A stretch of 64,000 bases of DNA. Source: Glossina fuscipes (taxonomy: Eukaryota > Arthropoda > Insecta > Diptera > Glossinidae). The position numbers and the translations under genes were made by a program. Shown one piece after another: positions 37,201-48,410 of the stretch. The DNA is taken from the NCBI RefSeq assembly GCF_014805625.2, contig NW_023998416.1:15037174-15101173 (forward strand), given 5' to 3'. The notes beneath the pieces were generated by a model that saw only the letters and a list, made by a program, of their open reading frames with translations, did not search any database and was not told the DNA's origin. The stretch's first letter is position 1, and the number at the start of each line of letters is the position of its first letter.

Positions 37201-40200
37201 ATTCACCATCGTAATCCATTGTCTTTTGCCACTTGCCGTATAGCTTAGGGTTGCCCCCGCCCCCCTCCCCCCCCGCCGTTTTGAAATGCTGATCTGCTAA
37301 GTACGACTGCATCACTCTGAAGCAGTGGCAATAGGAAGAAGACGGGGACAGATAGAGGAGAATGTGCCGCAACCGGGATAAGTTCCTAGCGCGAGAAGGA
37401 GATCCCCTCCTTGGCTTGTGTCTGATGGAGACAGACGTACGTACGCCTATTTCGTCGTTTTCATAACGAACAATATTCTCACAAACTGTTCTGCTGCTTA
37501 TTGCACTTTCCATATCTTCGGCCACAGTCTTTTTTAGTTTAAAACGGAGTAACCTGCAACGGCATCCATCTCTTTGCACCTATATACACAGAACGACAGC
37601 TTGTCAAGAATTGACACTTATATCATACAAACACCGATACATCTAAGCTATCTATGCCTCGGAAAATTTAAAGGCGTCAGATCAATAAGTGGCAGAACTT
37701 AGTTAGTGCACTTAATATTAGTTGTAGGCAAAAATGCTGTAATTGTTTTAAACCGTCAACTACTTCGACAGCAAATAGATTGCCTTATAAATTTGTGGAG
37801 AGTGCATAAAAAGATTAAGAAAATTCAATCAAGTATGCATATGAATGGTTGATTGTAAGCAATAAGGCAAAAGGCTTTAGCAGAAGAAATTTTAATTTTT
37901 CGGAAAAATGTTCATTTTTTTTTATAATTATTTACTGCTTGTTTTTATTCCGGATACATTATCTTAACTTCCGTTAACATTGAGGATGTTCACTCTATAG
38001 GAAATGGAAAATTATTTTTGTAATTTTGGAGCCTAATGACCTGAGTACGCTCTGTAAGGTGTTCCATTTAAGTTTAATGTTTTCTCTCATTTCTTAAACG
38101 GTAACCGAAAAGAAAGAAAAACAGATGTGAATTTCTGCACCCTTCACCTGCAACCGCGATTAAGCTAAACTGTTCTCAACGAGCACCTACAGCAAACACA
38201 TATAAGTAATGCAAATGTATGCGATTAACTAAGAGACTTACTTGTATATATATATATATATATATATACACAAATATAGATATGTATGTACATATATATA
38301 TATAGGTATACGTATGTATATAGGTATCTTTATAGAGATACACACGTATTTATGAAACGCCAAAAAAGCAAATATTGACTCTGGCTAATCGCCCATAGCA
38401 AACTAAGAAACCCAAGTGTGTCTGCCTGATGATTCGTAAACTATGCCTGCCGTCTCTCTTGCTTTCATACCGATGGATGAATGCATACTAAATTCATCAT
38501 AACGTTGACACAAATCGGAACTATTTGTCTATCATCGCGTACATTATATTCATCAAGTTTCAAAGGTACAATAGGTGTCAACATGTTTTTATTATTAATT
38601 TATAAAATCTAGCAGTTATTGAGTTGAAATTTTCTCTGCAATATTGAAACCGGCCTCATCTCACATGTGTAACTTAAGTGATAACTTTCCAATGTTCTCC
38701 AAAGAGATATATTTTGTTTCTTTTCTACTTTTATTTTATTTTTGTTTTTTTTTTTACTTTTAGTAGCTGGCTGACGCGCTTACGGCAAAGTGTGTTATGT
38801 GAAGAGTGCACTTAATATTGTTTATGATAGCTGTTACATACGTGCTTATAAATGATTAAAAAGTTAGCATTACTCTCATATATGTAAAACAGCGCAAACA
38901 TCAAACTGTCGACGGCATAAAATTGACTCGACTGTATATATGACGGTTCAGAATAAAAAAAAAAGAAATGAAACTGAAACAGAAACAAACACACGAAAAA
39001 AAAAAAGAAAGAGGAAAAGGAAAAAAGACAAAAGAACCCTATATGAGTGACATAGAAATGAACAAAAACAAAACATCGCCATCTGAATAGAACTGAACAT
39101 GAATAGCAAACAGATACATAAGTGTGCGAAAGCTGTATAGCACTATGTGTAGTATGTTTACGAGTGATTTTGTGTCAGCATAAACTTTAGATAAGAGTAA
39201 CAAATATTCTACGATTTGTCCCTATGTGAACTTTCTTTTAAATGCAGAAGACATTCCAAGCATGCGACTAATGTAGTAATTCTCTTTGTGCACAGAGACA
39301 ATAACAACAACATGAAGGCGTCAATCCCAAGATACTTCGGTATATAACGATGCAAACAGTTAGCACAGGTGACTAAGGGAAGAACACCTTTTCTTAGACG
39401 CGTAGACATGTATATTTTTGTATATATATATATATATAGATATATATATATATATATATGTGTGTATATATATACATATTTATGCATATATAAGTATGTA
39501 TATATAATTATATATTTATATATATTTAAATGTGTGTACACAATTATTTAATCTGTGTATGCATATGCACGTTGCATTAGTATGTAATATGTCGTTTCTA
39601 TACGTATGGCAATTTGCACATTTGCACGTAAACATATGCATTAACAGGCAATAATTTCTTATGTACACCAAAATATATATTCCTATGTCGATATAAAATT
39701 GTCTCTCTATCCACTCAACTGGTATATAAACCAAGTGATGTGTAAGTAGGTGTGAAAAAAATATTGCAATCAGGCAATATCAATTTTAAGTACCCTGCGC
39801 CACATTGCCTTTTACTATTTTTTATGCATTTTCAATAATTATATTGTTTTTCCATGTAAAGGCATGGCAGCCTTAAAACGCGACGAACTTAAGACGTAAA
39901 CTGAATGGATCCAAATTTTGCAAACTTTAAACATTTTATCAATGGTCTAATTATTCTTCCCCCAATTTCCCCATGAAGTACAACAAATTAAATTTCTTTT
40001 GCCGTATAAAGACTTACTTTTCATGACCATCCTTATTGGGTCCAAAATGTAGATCCACCTGATTGCTATTTGCTATAATCCGTATATTATGTCCATTTAA
40101 TTTTGTGAGCCAATTTTCATCATAACCTATTAAAAACGAAACCTTGCTAGTTACTTTTCTGTGGGAGGGGACTCAAAAAATTGTCCAACGCAATCTAAAT

Positions 40201-43200
40201 TTTTTACATCAAATTAATATGAAATACTAGTAGTAATACTTAGTGATTTTGTCATATAATTAATTTTTGAAAATAAAGCATTATGTGGGAAGTGGTCGTG
40301 AAAGTAATGCGATCTAATTCATTTTCAATAGCATAAGTGCTGGATACAAAACTTGACAGTGCATCAAATTTCGCTAAAATATTTCAAAAACTACGACTTG
40401 TAAGCTGAAGGAAAAGACAAATGGATAGACGTTAAACGGACAGACCGACAGCCAAATTGAAATTGACTCACACAATGATGCTGAACCGATTGTTATATTA
40501 AAAAATAGGTCTATCATAAGTCTTAAAGAGTGCTACACACATCCGGACTACTTTTCGGACCACGTAAGCTTATGTTTTGGTCATGCTTCGTTCCTTCACA
40601 TGAAAACAAGGAATAGCTTATTATTATATCACGAAAATAAACGATGAAATGTACTCCTTGTATTGGCTATTTAATCATCGTTTTTATTCAATTTTAATAC
40701 TTTCACGTACCTAAACAATATCTTAGCTTATATTCATTCTAACTTTTTCTATCTCTCTTCTAGTAAAAGAGAGAAAGGTAAAAAGTTGCAGAGATGGACG
40801 AGAATATTTCGTAAAGAAGTAAGCTTTGATAGCGTGATTTTACAATGATATAGAACTTGTATTAAAAAAAATTTTTTTTCTGCAGTTTTATAGTTTAAAG
40901 TACATATTTTTTCTACATTATTTTCATGGCTTTTCTCATTTCTTTCTCATCGTCATCGTATGACGCGAATTAGGGACATACTCCGAGTGATTGTTCACAG
41001 CGCCAAAAAAAAAAATTTTTTGAGGAAAAATGCAATTCATGGCAATTCAAAGAATTTTTCCTCTGAAAAAAAAGAAATAGTTCCCGACTTACAGGGCTAT
41101 TAAAAAATAAAAAAAATTCTCTAGCATTGAGCAGTTCTCGCTACGCGAATTGAATTTAAGTGGCATTTTTAGATAGCATGCGACTCACCTAAGTATAGCA
41201 AATTAGTGTACAAGACAATCAGACCTAATGGTAAGCATAGGCAAACAGAAAAACAAAAAAAAAAAAAAAAGAAATTCAAATTAAACCCCTTGTCTTCTTG
41301 ATCTGAACGGATATGTCTACTCTTGTCTGCATGCATATACACCAAATTACTTTCATAAGAGAATTGTAAAATTGAGTTTGAAATTGAAAAGTCTGCGTAT
41401 AATTATCCGACGGGCAAAATTTGAAGCAAGAAGAAATCAGGAAGCATTGATATGATCCGTTCGGCATACATCCCCTACGATTTTCTAATGTTATGAAACT
41501 AGACAGCTTTTAACAATTATTTGATATTTGATCTAACTCTTCTCCAGATATGAAACCTATAAAGCAACACTTAAAAAGATACCTGCAACTAGATTGTCAC
41601 GTCTCACCGAAGCACTGGCCAATTATGATCCAGTTCTTAATGAATATTTTTTTGATCGACATCCCGGTGTCTTCACGCAAATACTTAATTATTATAGGTG
41701 AATTCATATCGTGTGTGACATGTCTCCTTAAATTTATAACATTGTGAATGAAATTTTTTTAGAACTGGAAAATTACATTATCCTACCGATGTTTGTGGTC
41801 CTCTGTTTGAGGAAGAGCTCGAGTTTTGGGGTTTGGATTCAAATCAAGTAGAACCATGCTGTTGGTCTACCTATAGCATACACCGTGACACACAGGTAAA
41901 TAAGTAATTAAATGAAACAATGTGTACGTGAACGACTGTTTTATAGAATACATTAGCGATTCTGGATAAGTTGGATATTGAGAATGAGAAGCCGTCGGAA
42001 GAGCAAGTAGCCCGCTTATTTGGTTTCGAAGATTCATTGCACAAAGGTCAACTAAACTGTTGGCAACGTATAAAGCCAAAAATTTGGGCTCTATTCGATG
42101 AACCGTCCAGTTCAACAGGAGCCAAAGTGAATTTACTTTGAAATAATGTTCATATCCCATGTCTTGTTAATGTTTCGTGAATTTTGTAGATTGTAGCCAG
42201 TATGTCTGTGTTCTTCATTTTTATTTCTGTGATATCATTCTGCCTGAAAACCCATCCGGGTTTTCGAGTAGATTTTCCCAGCTCACCCGCCTTCATCGTT
42301 AGTACCACCGTCGCTACCGAAACGAATACACCGCTAACCACCTCTGAGGTTGCATCCATTCCTAACCAAAGTCACCATTTGCCGGCCAATTTAAATATTT
42401 CCACTTACCGTGCGCTCGTGAAGGCATATCACAATGAGACCATTTTGCCTTCTGCATTCAAACCCATCAATGTTACACGGACGGCGTCCGAAAATGTTAA
42501 CTCTAGCCTTGCAAAACCGATTGCTGCACTCTCTTTGGAGAAATTTTTGAAATTAGAAAGAATTAAACGCTCTCCCAGCGTAGTTAACGAAATTCAGAAT
42601 TACAATGTAACCGAGGCACCCTCTCATGGTTGGTTGGATTCTATTGGTCAACCACATCAGGCATTTTTTTACGTAGAGCTGGTGTGCAACGTATGGTTCT
42701 TCTTCGAGGTTATTGTACGGTTTATCGTAAGTATATATATATATAATGTCAGTAGCTGCAGAAATCTATTTCTATTCGCTATGCATTTTTTACATTACAG
42801 GTTTCACCAAATATCTGGCAATTTGTTAAATCGCCTGTAAATATCATAGATTTTGTCGCTACGCTCAGCTTCTATACGGATGTAATGCAACGCATGGGCG
42901 AACATACAGGGCTACTGGAAGCTTTTTCGATCGTACGAATTATGCGTTTATTTAAGCTAACTCGCCATTCTCCCGGCTTACGTATACTAATCCATACTTT
43001 CAAAGCATCCGCCAAAGAATTGACGTTGCTTGTGTTTTTCTTAGTTCTTGGAATTGTTTTCTTTGCCAGTCTAGCTTACTATGCCGAGAAGCTACAGGTA
43101 TTCACCTTTTCAATTTCATTGATTAAATAACAAAATTATGGCATATAGAATATTCTTCGTATTAAAAAATCGATAAACAAGCAGAGCGAAACAAGAAATA

Positions 43201-45481
43201 AAGCATGCAACACATAATTCATTCATTCATTGCTGTTATCCTTAAATGCTTTAAAATCACATTTAAAGCATGGAAACTAACTAACTTCTCATCCTATCTA
43301 AATTGTATTTTTGTTTTTAGGACAATCCCGAGAATCAATTCAAGAGTATACCATTGGGGTTGTGGTGGGCTATTGTGACAATGACTACCGTTGGCTATGG
43401 TGACGTGGCCCCTAAAACGTATCCTGGCATGTTTGTGGGAGCCCTTTGTGCTTTGGCCGGTGTACTGACAATCGCTTTACCCGTACCTGTTATTGTAAGC
43501 AATTTTTCGATGTTCTATTCACACACACAGGTAAATTGGCAAGAATGCCTTTGACTGCATACCTACGTATATATGAATAAACATGCATATGTAAACATAA
43601 GTGTAACTAATTGGTATATATATATATATATATATATACGTATGTATTATAATTAAAATCTATGACATGTTTTTACGTATGTATGCAAAATTGTTTATAT
43701 GGCCCTATAATCAATTAATGACTAATACAAATTGTAGGCCCGCTCAAAACTACCAAAACAACGTCGCCGTGTCTTACCAGTAGAGCAGCCGAGACGTAAG
43801 CGTGAACAATTGCCACAGCCAAGAGGTCGAACTAATGCTGTAAAGCAGACCTCACTTGGTGTAAATGTTCTCGCCCCTGGGCCGACGCAGCCACCGACGT
43901 TATTGAAAGAAGCTTTTACTCCGGCAAAAATCGGTAAATATTCATCCACTGCTCACTTGGAATTTAATGTAATCTTCATTTTCATTAAAAATTTAATGAA
44001 ATGCCCGTAAGTGGATGTCTGTATTTATATGCATAAAAGTAGATTAAAAGCACAGTCTATGTTGTTCTTGTATATAAATTTGCGTGTATGTGTGCGCGTT
44101 TGCGGTTTGTTATTTCCTTTTTGTATCACGTTTTCTTTCTTGCGAGGTTATTGTGCTACTCTCACAAGTTTCCTTATGTTTCGACTTATGTGTATATATT
44201 ATATATAATATAGAAAGTCATACAGAGAGCATGAATGGCGTAAATGTTGTTGGTGTTAGTGTAGAAAGGCCGCAACTAATATTGCCCGCCATTGTAAAGA
44301 ATCATCATACAAGATCTTGCGAAACAACGATATCAATACAAACATCTCCTATGATGGGTTTTAAAGTGGATCCAATTATCGTAAGCAGTAAGTAAAGTCA
44401 TACATAACCTTCACGGTCATGTACATAACGTCCCTCTCGTGTACATAAACTAAACACCCATATTCTTTATCTAGTTATACACATATATGCCTCGCACTCA
44501 TTTACATTGCAGCACCATTAGTCCTTTGTAAAAATTGTTTCCATTATTAGATGTGACAATCATTTAGTTGTTCGCTTACACAGTAGTTTAATTCAAAAAA
44601 AATTTCTAACTTAGCCGATTACTTGACAGTACCAGCTATACATAACCTAGAGCCACGTGCCGCTACTACAGGTCATGATTGTATGCTTCCTCTACAACCG
44701 CAACTTCTTGTTCCGCTTGGTACGATATTAAAAAATTTTCTATTCATTCTTTTATATACAACGCAATAACTTGCGAATAACTTTTTGAATAGAAAATAAA
44801 AATCAACAAACCATTGCGGAGCGAAAAGATGGTACAACATCAACTATAAGATTATATGACTATAAGAAATCGCCACAGCCTACTAGACCTTTGCATTTAG
44901 GGCATCATCATCGCTCTAACATAAGATCAATGTTGAATGTGCCACCCACATTGAGTGTAGCAAACACGCAAATGCCAGGACATCTCGACAACTACTCAAG
45001 CAATGAAGATAAATTGCAAGAAAATGAACAAATATTCAAGATTCATGGCAACAATAGTGATATGGCCTCTAACGGTTTGACTGAAAACAACTCTAATTTA
45101 CAACAACCGCAAACACTGCCTCACCAACATCACCACCTACAGCAACAGCAAATTATAAATCAGCTATGCTTTCACTATCCTCTACAACCCAAGGTAACAT
45201 TATTAGACGATGGCGTTGATACCTGTGAAGATTGCGATGAATACGAGGAGACAGCGTCGACCAGTCACTGTGATGAGTTAAATATTTGTAGTGACGGTGA
45301 GGTGAACCGCAATAATGTCACCACAACCATCACCATTACGACCACGACTACTGCTACTGCTACTACTACTACTACCATTACTACTACTACTACTACCAAC
45401 AGCTCAGCTTTTATATTAACCAGCAACGGTGATAGAAATTGCGGCAACCGTTTATATTCATGTAAAATGGATCTGAAATAA
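34222..45481 (+). CDS. Shawl: Shaw-type (Kv3) voltage-gated potassium channel, probable Shawl orthologue
   Basis: Eleven coding exons: 34222-34265, 41548-41697, 41763-41895, 41947-42126, 42190-42726, 42801-43097, 43321-43530, 43738-43933, 44214-44387, 44615-44719 and 44793-45481. All have GT-AG borders and phases close to 904 residues. Residues 1-105 are the T1 tetramerisation domain, including the zinc motif H-x5-C-x20-CC (HYPTDVC...CC). S1 starts near residue 170. The S4 is [17 protein letters not shown] (about 394-409). The selectivity filter TMTTVGYGD is 467-475, and S6 carries PVPVIV. The cytoplasmic tail is long, rich in Gln, His and Thr, and encoded partly by simple repeats. Core residues match fly Shaw closely, but [16 protein letters not shown], the S1-S2 loop and the tail differ from Shaw; this fits the paralogue Shawl. 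Family assignment is near certain; the choice of paralogue is less so. It is expected to form delayed-rectifier-like K+ channels in neurons. Confidence 0.88.
36006..36120 (-). repeat. Dispersed repeat copy, minus orientation, with expanded GGACAGAT units
   Basis: CAGACAGATGGACAGATGG and ACAGATCGGACAGATGGGACAG are followed by GACTCAGATCGGAATCAGA. This is the reverse complement of the TCCGTCTG...GATTCTG order. The TCCATCTG unit is repeated about five times, so the copy has gained a minisatellite-like block. Confidence 0.6.
36864..36962 (+). repeat. Tandem duplication, period about 49 bases
   Basis: AATGTAATTTAATTTAACCG, AAACTTGAAGATTGG and ATAAGTTACTAACT at 36864 recur as AATGTAACCTAATTTAACCG, AAATTCGAAAATTAG and ACAAGTTACTGACA from 36913. 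Two diverged copies. Confidence 0.8.
37187..37345 (-). pseudogene. Mariner-like transposase C-terminal fragment
   Basis: On the minus strand the frame ends [18 protein letters not shown], then a Gly-rich insert, then [19 protein letters not shown] and a stop at 37187-37189. This matches the end of mariner transposases (YHLFRSMQxxLADxxF and LPxKWQKxIxxxGxYFE). The usual 30-40 residues between the two blocks, which include the helix before the conserved C-terminus, are replaced by the Gly-rich stretch encoded by a G-run. Upstream (up to 37579) the frame is open but only weakly similar. It is an old truncated relic inside the Shawl intron. Confidence 0.7.
37253..37278 (-). other. G-rich tract on the minus strand, quadruplex-capable
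   Basis: The plus strand has five C, G, six C, T, eight C and GCCG. The minus strand therefore has runs of eight, six and five G separated by single bases, enough for four runs of three G with short loops. It stands out sharply in this AT-rich window and interrupts the mariner relic. Confidence 0.75.
39880..40540 (-). repeat. Copy of dispersed TCCGTCTG-type repeat, minus orientation
   Basis: GTGGGAAGTGGTCGTGAAAG, AATGCGATCTAATTCATTTT, TCAAATTTCGCTAAAATATTTC and AAACGGACAGACCGACAGCC appear in order, followed by GACTCACACAATGATGCTGA. Read in reverse this is the layout of the other copies, and it is close to the copy at 8230-8610. It lies within Shawl intron 1. Confidence 0.55.
45320..45397 (+). 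repeat. Shawl: (ACN)n trinucleotide tract coding for Thr-rich segment of Shawl tail
   Basis: Within the last Shawl exon about 26 codons are almost all ACC, ACA, ACG or ACT, with a few Ile (ATT/ATC) and Ala (GCT) codons. The result is a Thr-rich low-complexity run close to the C-terminus. Codon interruptions suggest an old repeat under some purification. Confidence 0.9.
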
Positions 45482-45940
45482 TGAATTGGTACAATTTTTT
45501 TTTTTTTCTTTTTTTTTAAATAATCGCACACCAAATATACACTACAGAGATTAGAGAGTACAATTTTCAAGCAACACACACAGATACCAAAGTTTATATT
45601 CATTATTAATAGTTGCTGAGAAAAAAAAGTAACCCATAAGAGAGAGAAGATAGTTACCGTTGCCGTTGCCGTTGCCCATGTTTATGTTAATAAGGGGAGT
45701 TTTGGTTTAGATTTTAAATTAGTTTTCGCCTTTTTTTTTTTAATGGCACAAGCATCGGCAAATCAATTTATATAAATCTTGTCATTTTATTTTCAACGCC
45801 TGCAAGTACGTATTCGAGATGACACAACGTGCCTGCATTTTGTGGTATGAAACGTAAAGAAATGGAAGATCTCCTGTTCTGACGCAGTTGAGATGACTCA
45901 TCTAATATAATCCCTGTAAATAAGGAAAGTGCGTTCACAT

Positions 45941-46340
45941 NNNNNNNNNNNNNNNNNNNNNNNNNNNNNNNNNNNNNNNNNNNNNNNNNNNNNNNNNNNN
46001 NNNNNNNNNNNNNNNNNNNNNNNNNNNNNNNNNNNNNNNNNNNNNNNNNNNNNNNNNNNNNNNNNNNNNNNNNNNNNNNNNNNNNNNNNNNNNNNNNNNN
46101 NNNNNNNNNNNNNNNNNNNNNNNNNNNNNNNNNNNNNNNNNNNNNNNNNNNNNNNNNNNNNNNNNNNNNNNNNNNNNNNNNNNNNNNNNNNNNNNNNNNN
46201 NNNNNNNNNNNNNNNNNNNNNNNNNNNNNNNNNNNNNNNNNNNNNNNNNNNNNNNNNNNNNNNNNNNNNNNNNNNNNNNNNNNNNNNNNNNNNNNNNNNN
46301 NNNNNNNNNNNNNNNNNNNNNNNNNNNNNNNNNNNNNNNN
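45941..46340. other. Assembly gap, 400 N
   Basis: Exactly 400 undetermined bases, 459 bases after the Shawl stop codon. Real size is unknown. It could hide part of the Shawl 3' UTR or a repeat. Confidence 1.
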
Positions 46341-47090
46341 ACATAACTTCCAGAACATTCTGCTTTCGCATTTTGCAATTTTTGCAATAGCAACACTCTT
46401 AATGCCCTTGAGGGGTCGCTTTAATTTAACGAGTACGATTATCAAAGATTTTTTATAAATATAACGTGTGTGTGTGCTACGTTCAATATAGAAATTTTAA
46501 AGCAGTTTAAGACATTTGCGAAAAAATAGTCAAGATAGTCCGTATCTATTACAGTTAGTCAGTCAGGCATATTCCCTAAATTTCTAATTTTCCATCTCAA
46601 CTTCTCCGATGTCAAATATTGCAATAACCGCATCAAGTAATGTTGAACGTTTCGCTAAGAAAGTAACGGTAGAAAATCATACTATTCAATGAGTCTAGTA
46701 TTTCAGTAGTATATTTTTTTGACACGGAGTTGTCGAATGCAGCAGCAAGACTAAAGGAAGATATCTTTCAGCCTCTCTTACAGTCTGTTTCGTTTTCATT
46801 TTAGTCGCGGCTGACAAAAGTAGGAAAACACCCACACAATTTTACGTCTCTGGAATAGATTGTGGAGGGCATTAAAAATTTTTGATATTCTTTCTTCTTC
46901 TTTGATGAGCTCGTTGCCGAACATTTTGAAATACACAACTGCTTGCAAATTATCAAATGCTTTAATCTTAATGTCAGCGATACGCACGTAACAAATAAAA
47001 TCGATATATTAGTTCGGGTCATAAACAACTTTTGTTGTTTCTAACTTCTTAAGTTTCTCTTATCTTCAGTTTACGACAACCGGTCGATTG

Positions 47091-47297
47091 TTACGTATTC
47101 AAACTTCCTGCTATGTATCTCTTATCAATTATTTTGGATTGTTGCTTCTTATCCCCAGAAGGGAATTTGGCAAACCAATATTTAACTTTCCGATCGCTTA
47201 TTACATTTGCACTGTGTGCGCAGCGTATTTTTTCAATTGTCACCTCAGCGTCATTGTCTTGTTCAAATTCCCAAAGCATCACATAACGAATATGCAT
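47091..47297 (-). pseudogene. Mariner-like transposase N-terminal fragment
   Basis: On the minus strand the frame reads HIRYVMLWEFEQDNDAEVT, then VISDRKVKYWFAKFPSGDK. Mariner transposases start with RHIMLYEFKxGxxATE...ISERTVQRWFAKFRSGD, so both the first helix-turn-helix and the RWFxKFxxGD motif are recognisable. The match ends soon after. No terminal repeats were found and the remaining catalytic part is missing or unrecognisable. Confidence 0.6.
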
Positions 47298-47689
47298 TTT
47301 TCACTCTATTGTTATAAGCAAGAGTTTCATGAAACGTACATCACACAAAACATTTTTTCGAAGAGTAACTAAACTCTTGTCTATTTAGTGAAAACAAAAG
47401 CGGTAACTTACAGTAGGCGGACACGAATATAGATTCAACCGCCTGCATCAGTGGTTATTTATGACTCCAACTATTTATTTATTTATTTTTTTTTTTTTTG
47501 ACTACAAAACGCATGCAACACTTTAAGATCAAACGGCTAAAATGTGAAATTATAGAGAAGAACATCGATCAGAAGCAACAGCAAATTTTAAAGTCAATAG
47601 TTCAAGTAAACAGTTTCTAGAATATATTTTTAGACTTAAAAACAACAAGTGTATTCAAGTCTAAGTAACTCTACACTACAAAATATGGT

Positions 47690-47795
47690 CTACCGCACTG
47701 AGATTTGGACCCGGGAAAATCCAGTTGGCAGACGGCACCGTTATCCCCCGGCTGCTCATGCGAACTCGTACCGACTATAAGGCGCAAAGAAACAG
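47690..47795 (-). repeat. tRNA-like sequence, possible SINE head
   Basis: On the minus strand GAGCAGCCGGGGGATAACGG is followed about 35 bases later by CCCGGGTCCAAATCTCAGTG. These resemble A- and B-boxes of polymerase III promoters. The arms do not pair as a clean tRNA by eye. Only one copy was seen, so this is tentative. Confidence 0.3.
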
Positions 47796-48410
47796 AGTTC
47801 TCGAAATTTGAAAATTTCATTGCTTTCTGATCAAGGCACGTACACGATTTTTGTCGAATCATCTGCTGTCCATCTGTGTTTTACAGACTCCATTTTCCTT
47901 CTACACCTTATTTATGCGGCTTCTCGTAAATGACCTTGCACCTTGCTGTTGTAACTGTAGAAAAGAAAATAAATGTGAACAAGAAGGTTGGATGCACTTT
48001 CCAGTCGAACCATATGCCTGCATTTAGGAATTGTATACCTATATTCTTTGCTGCCATATGATTCGGTTGATAGATCGGTTCTATTACTTGGCAGCAATTT
48101 TGATGATCTGTATTTATATTAACATTTCGCATTGTCTATTGTGACCTGAGCTAAGGAGTATATTAAAATATTTAAATAATCGAATGTAAGTATTTGCGGG
48201 CAGATCAATTTTACGATTTAGGGAGTATTTGACGTAGAATGGTGTTCATTCCTGAATATTATAGATAGATAGAAAAGAAAATGTACCCGTCACTTGAAGA
48301 GTGAGCATAAAAATAAATTGAAATATCAAAAATTACTAAAAGAATTTATTTATTGCAAAATTTTTCATTTTCGGTAAAGTTACATTTATATGTTTATGTA
48401 TGTACATATA

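Larger units (their letters stand above)
34266..41547 (+). other. Shawl: Large first coding intron of Shawl (7.3 kb)
   Basis: The donor is AG|GTAATT and the acceptor is TCTCCAG|AT. It holds a mariner relic (37187-37340), a G-rich tract, tandem duplications, dispersed repeat copies (36006-36120 and 39880-40540) and TA microsatellites near 38240 and 39420-39510. An open frame of 134 codons at 34425-34829 has no start context and no family match. Introns this long in ion channel genes often carry enhancers, but none can be pointed to here. Confidence 0.8.

Noticed and set aside
45768..46445. Open frames of 150-225 codons on both strands across the N block
   Set aside because: They are created by undetermined bases in the assembly gap; only short flanking codons are real.
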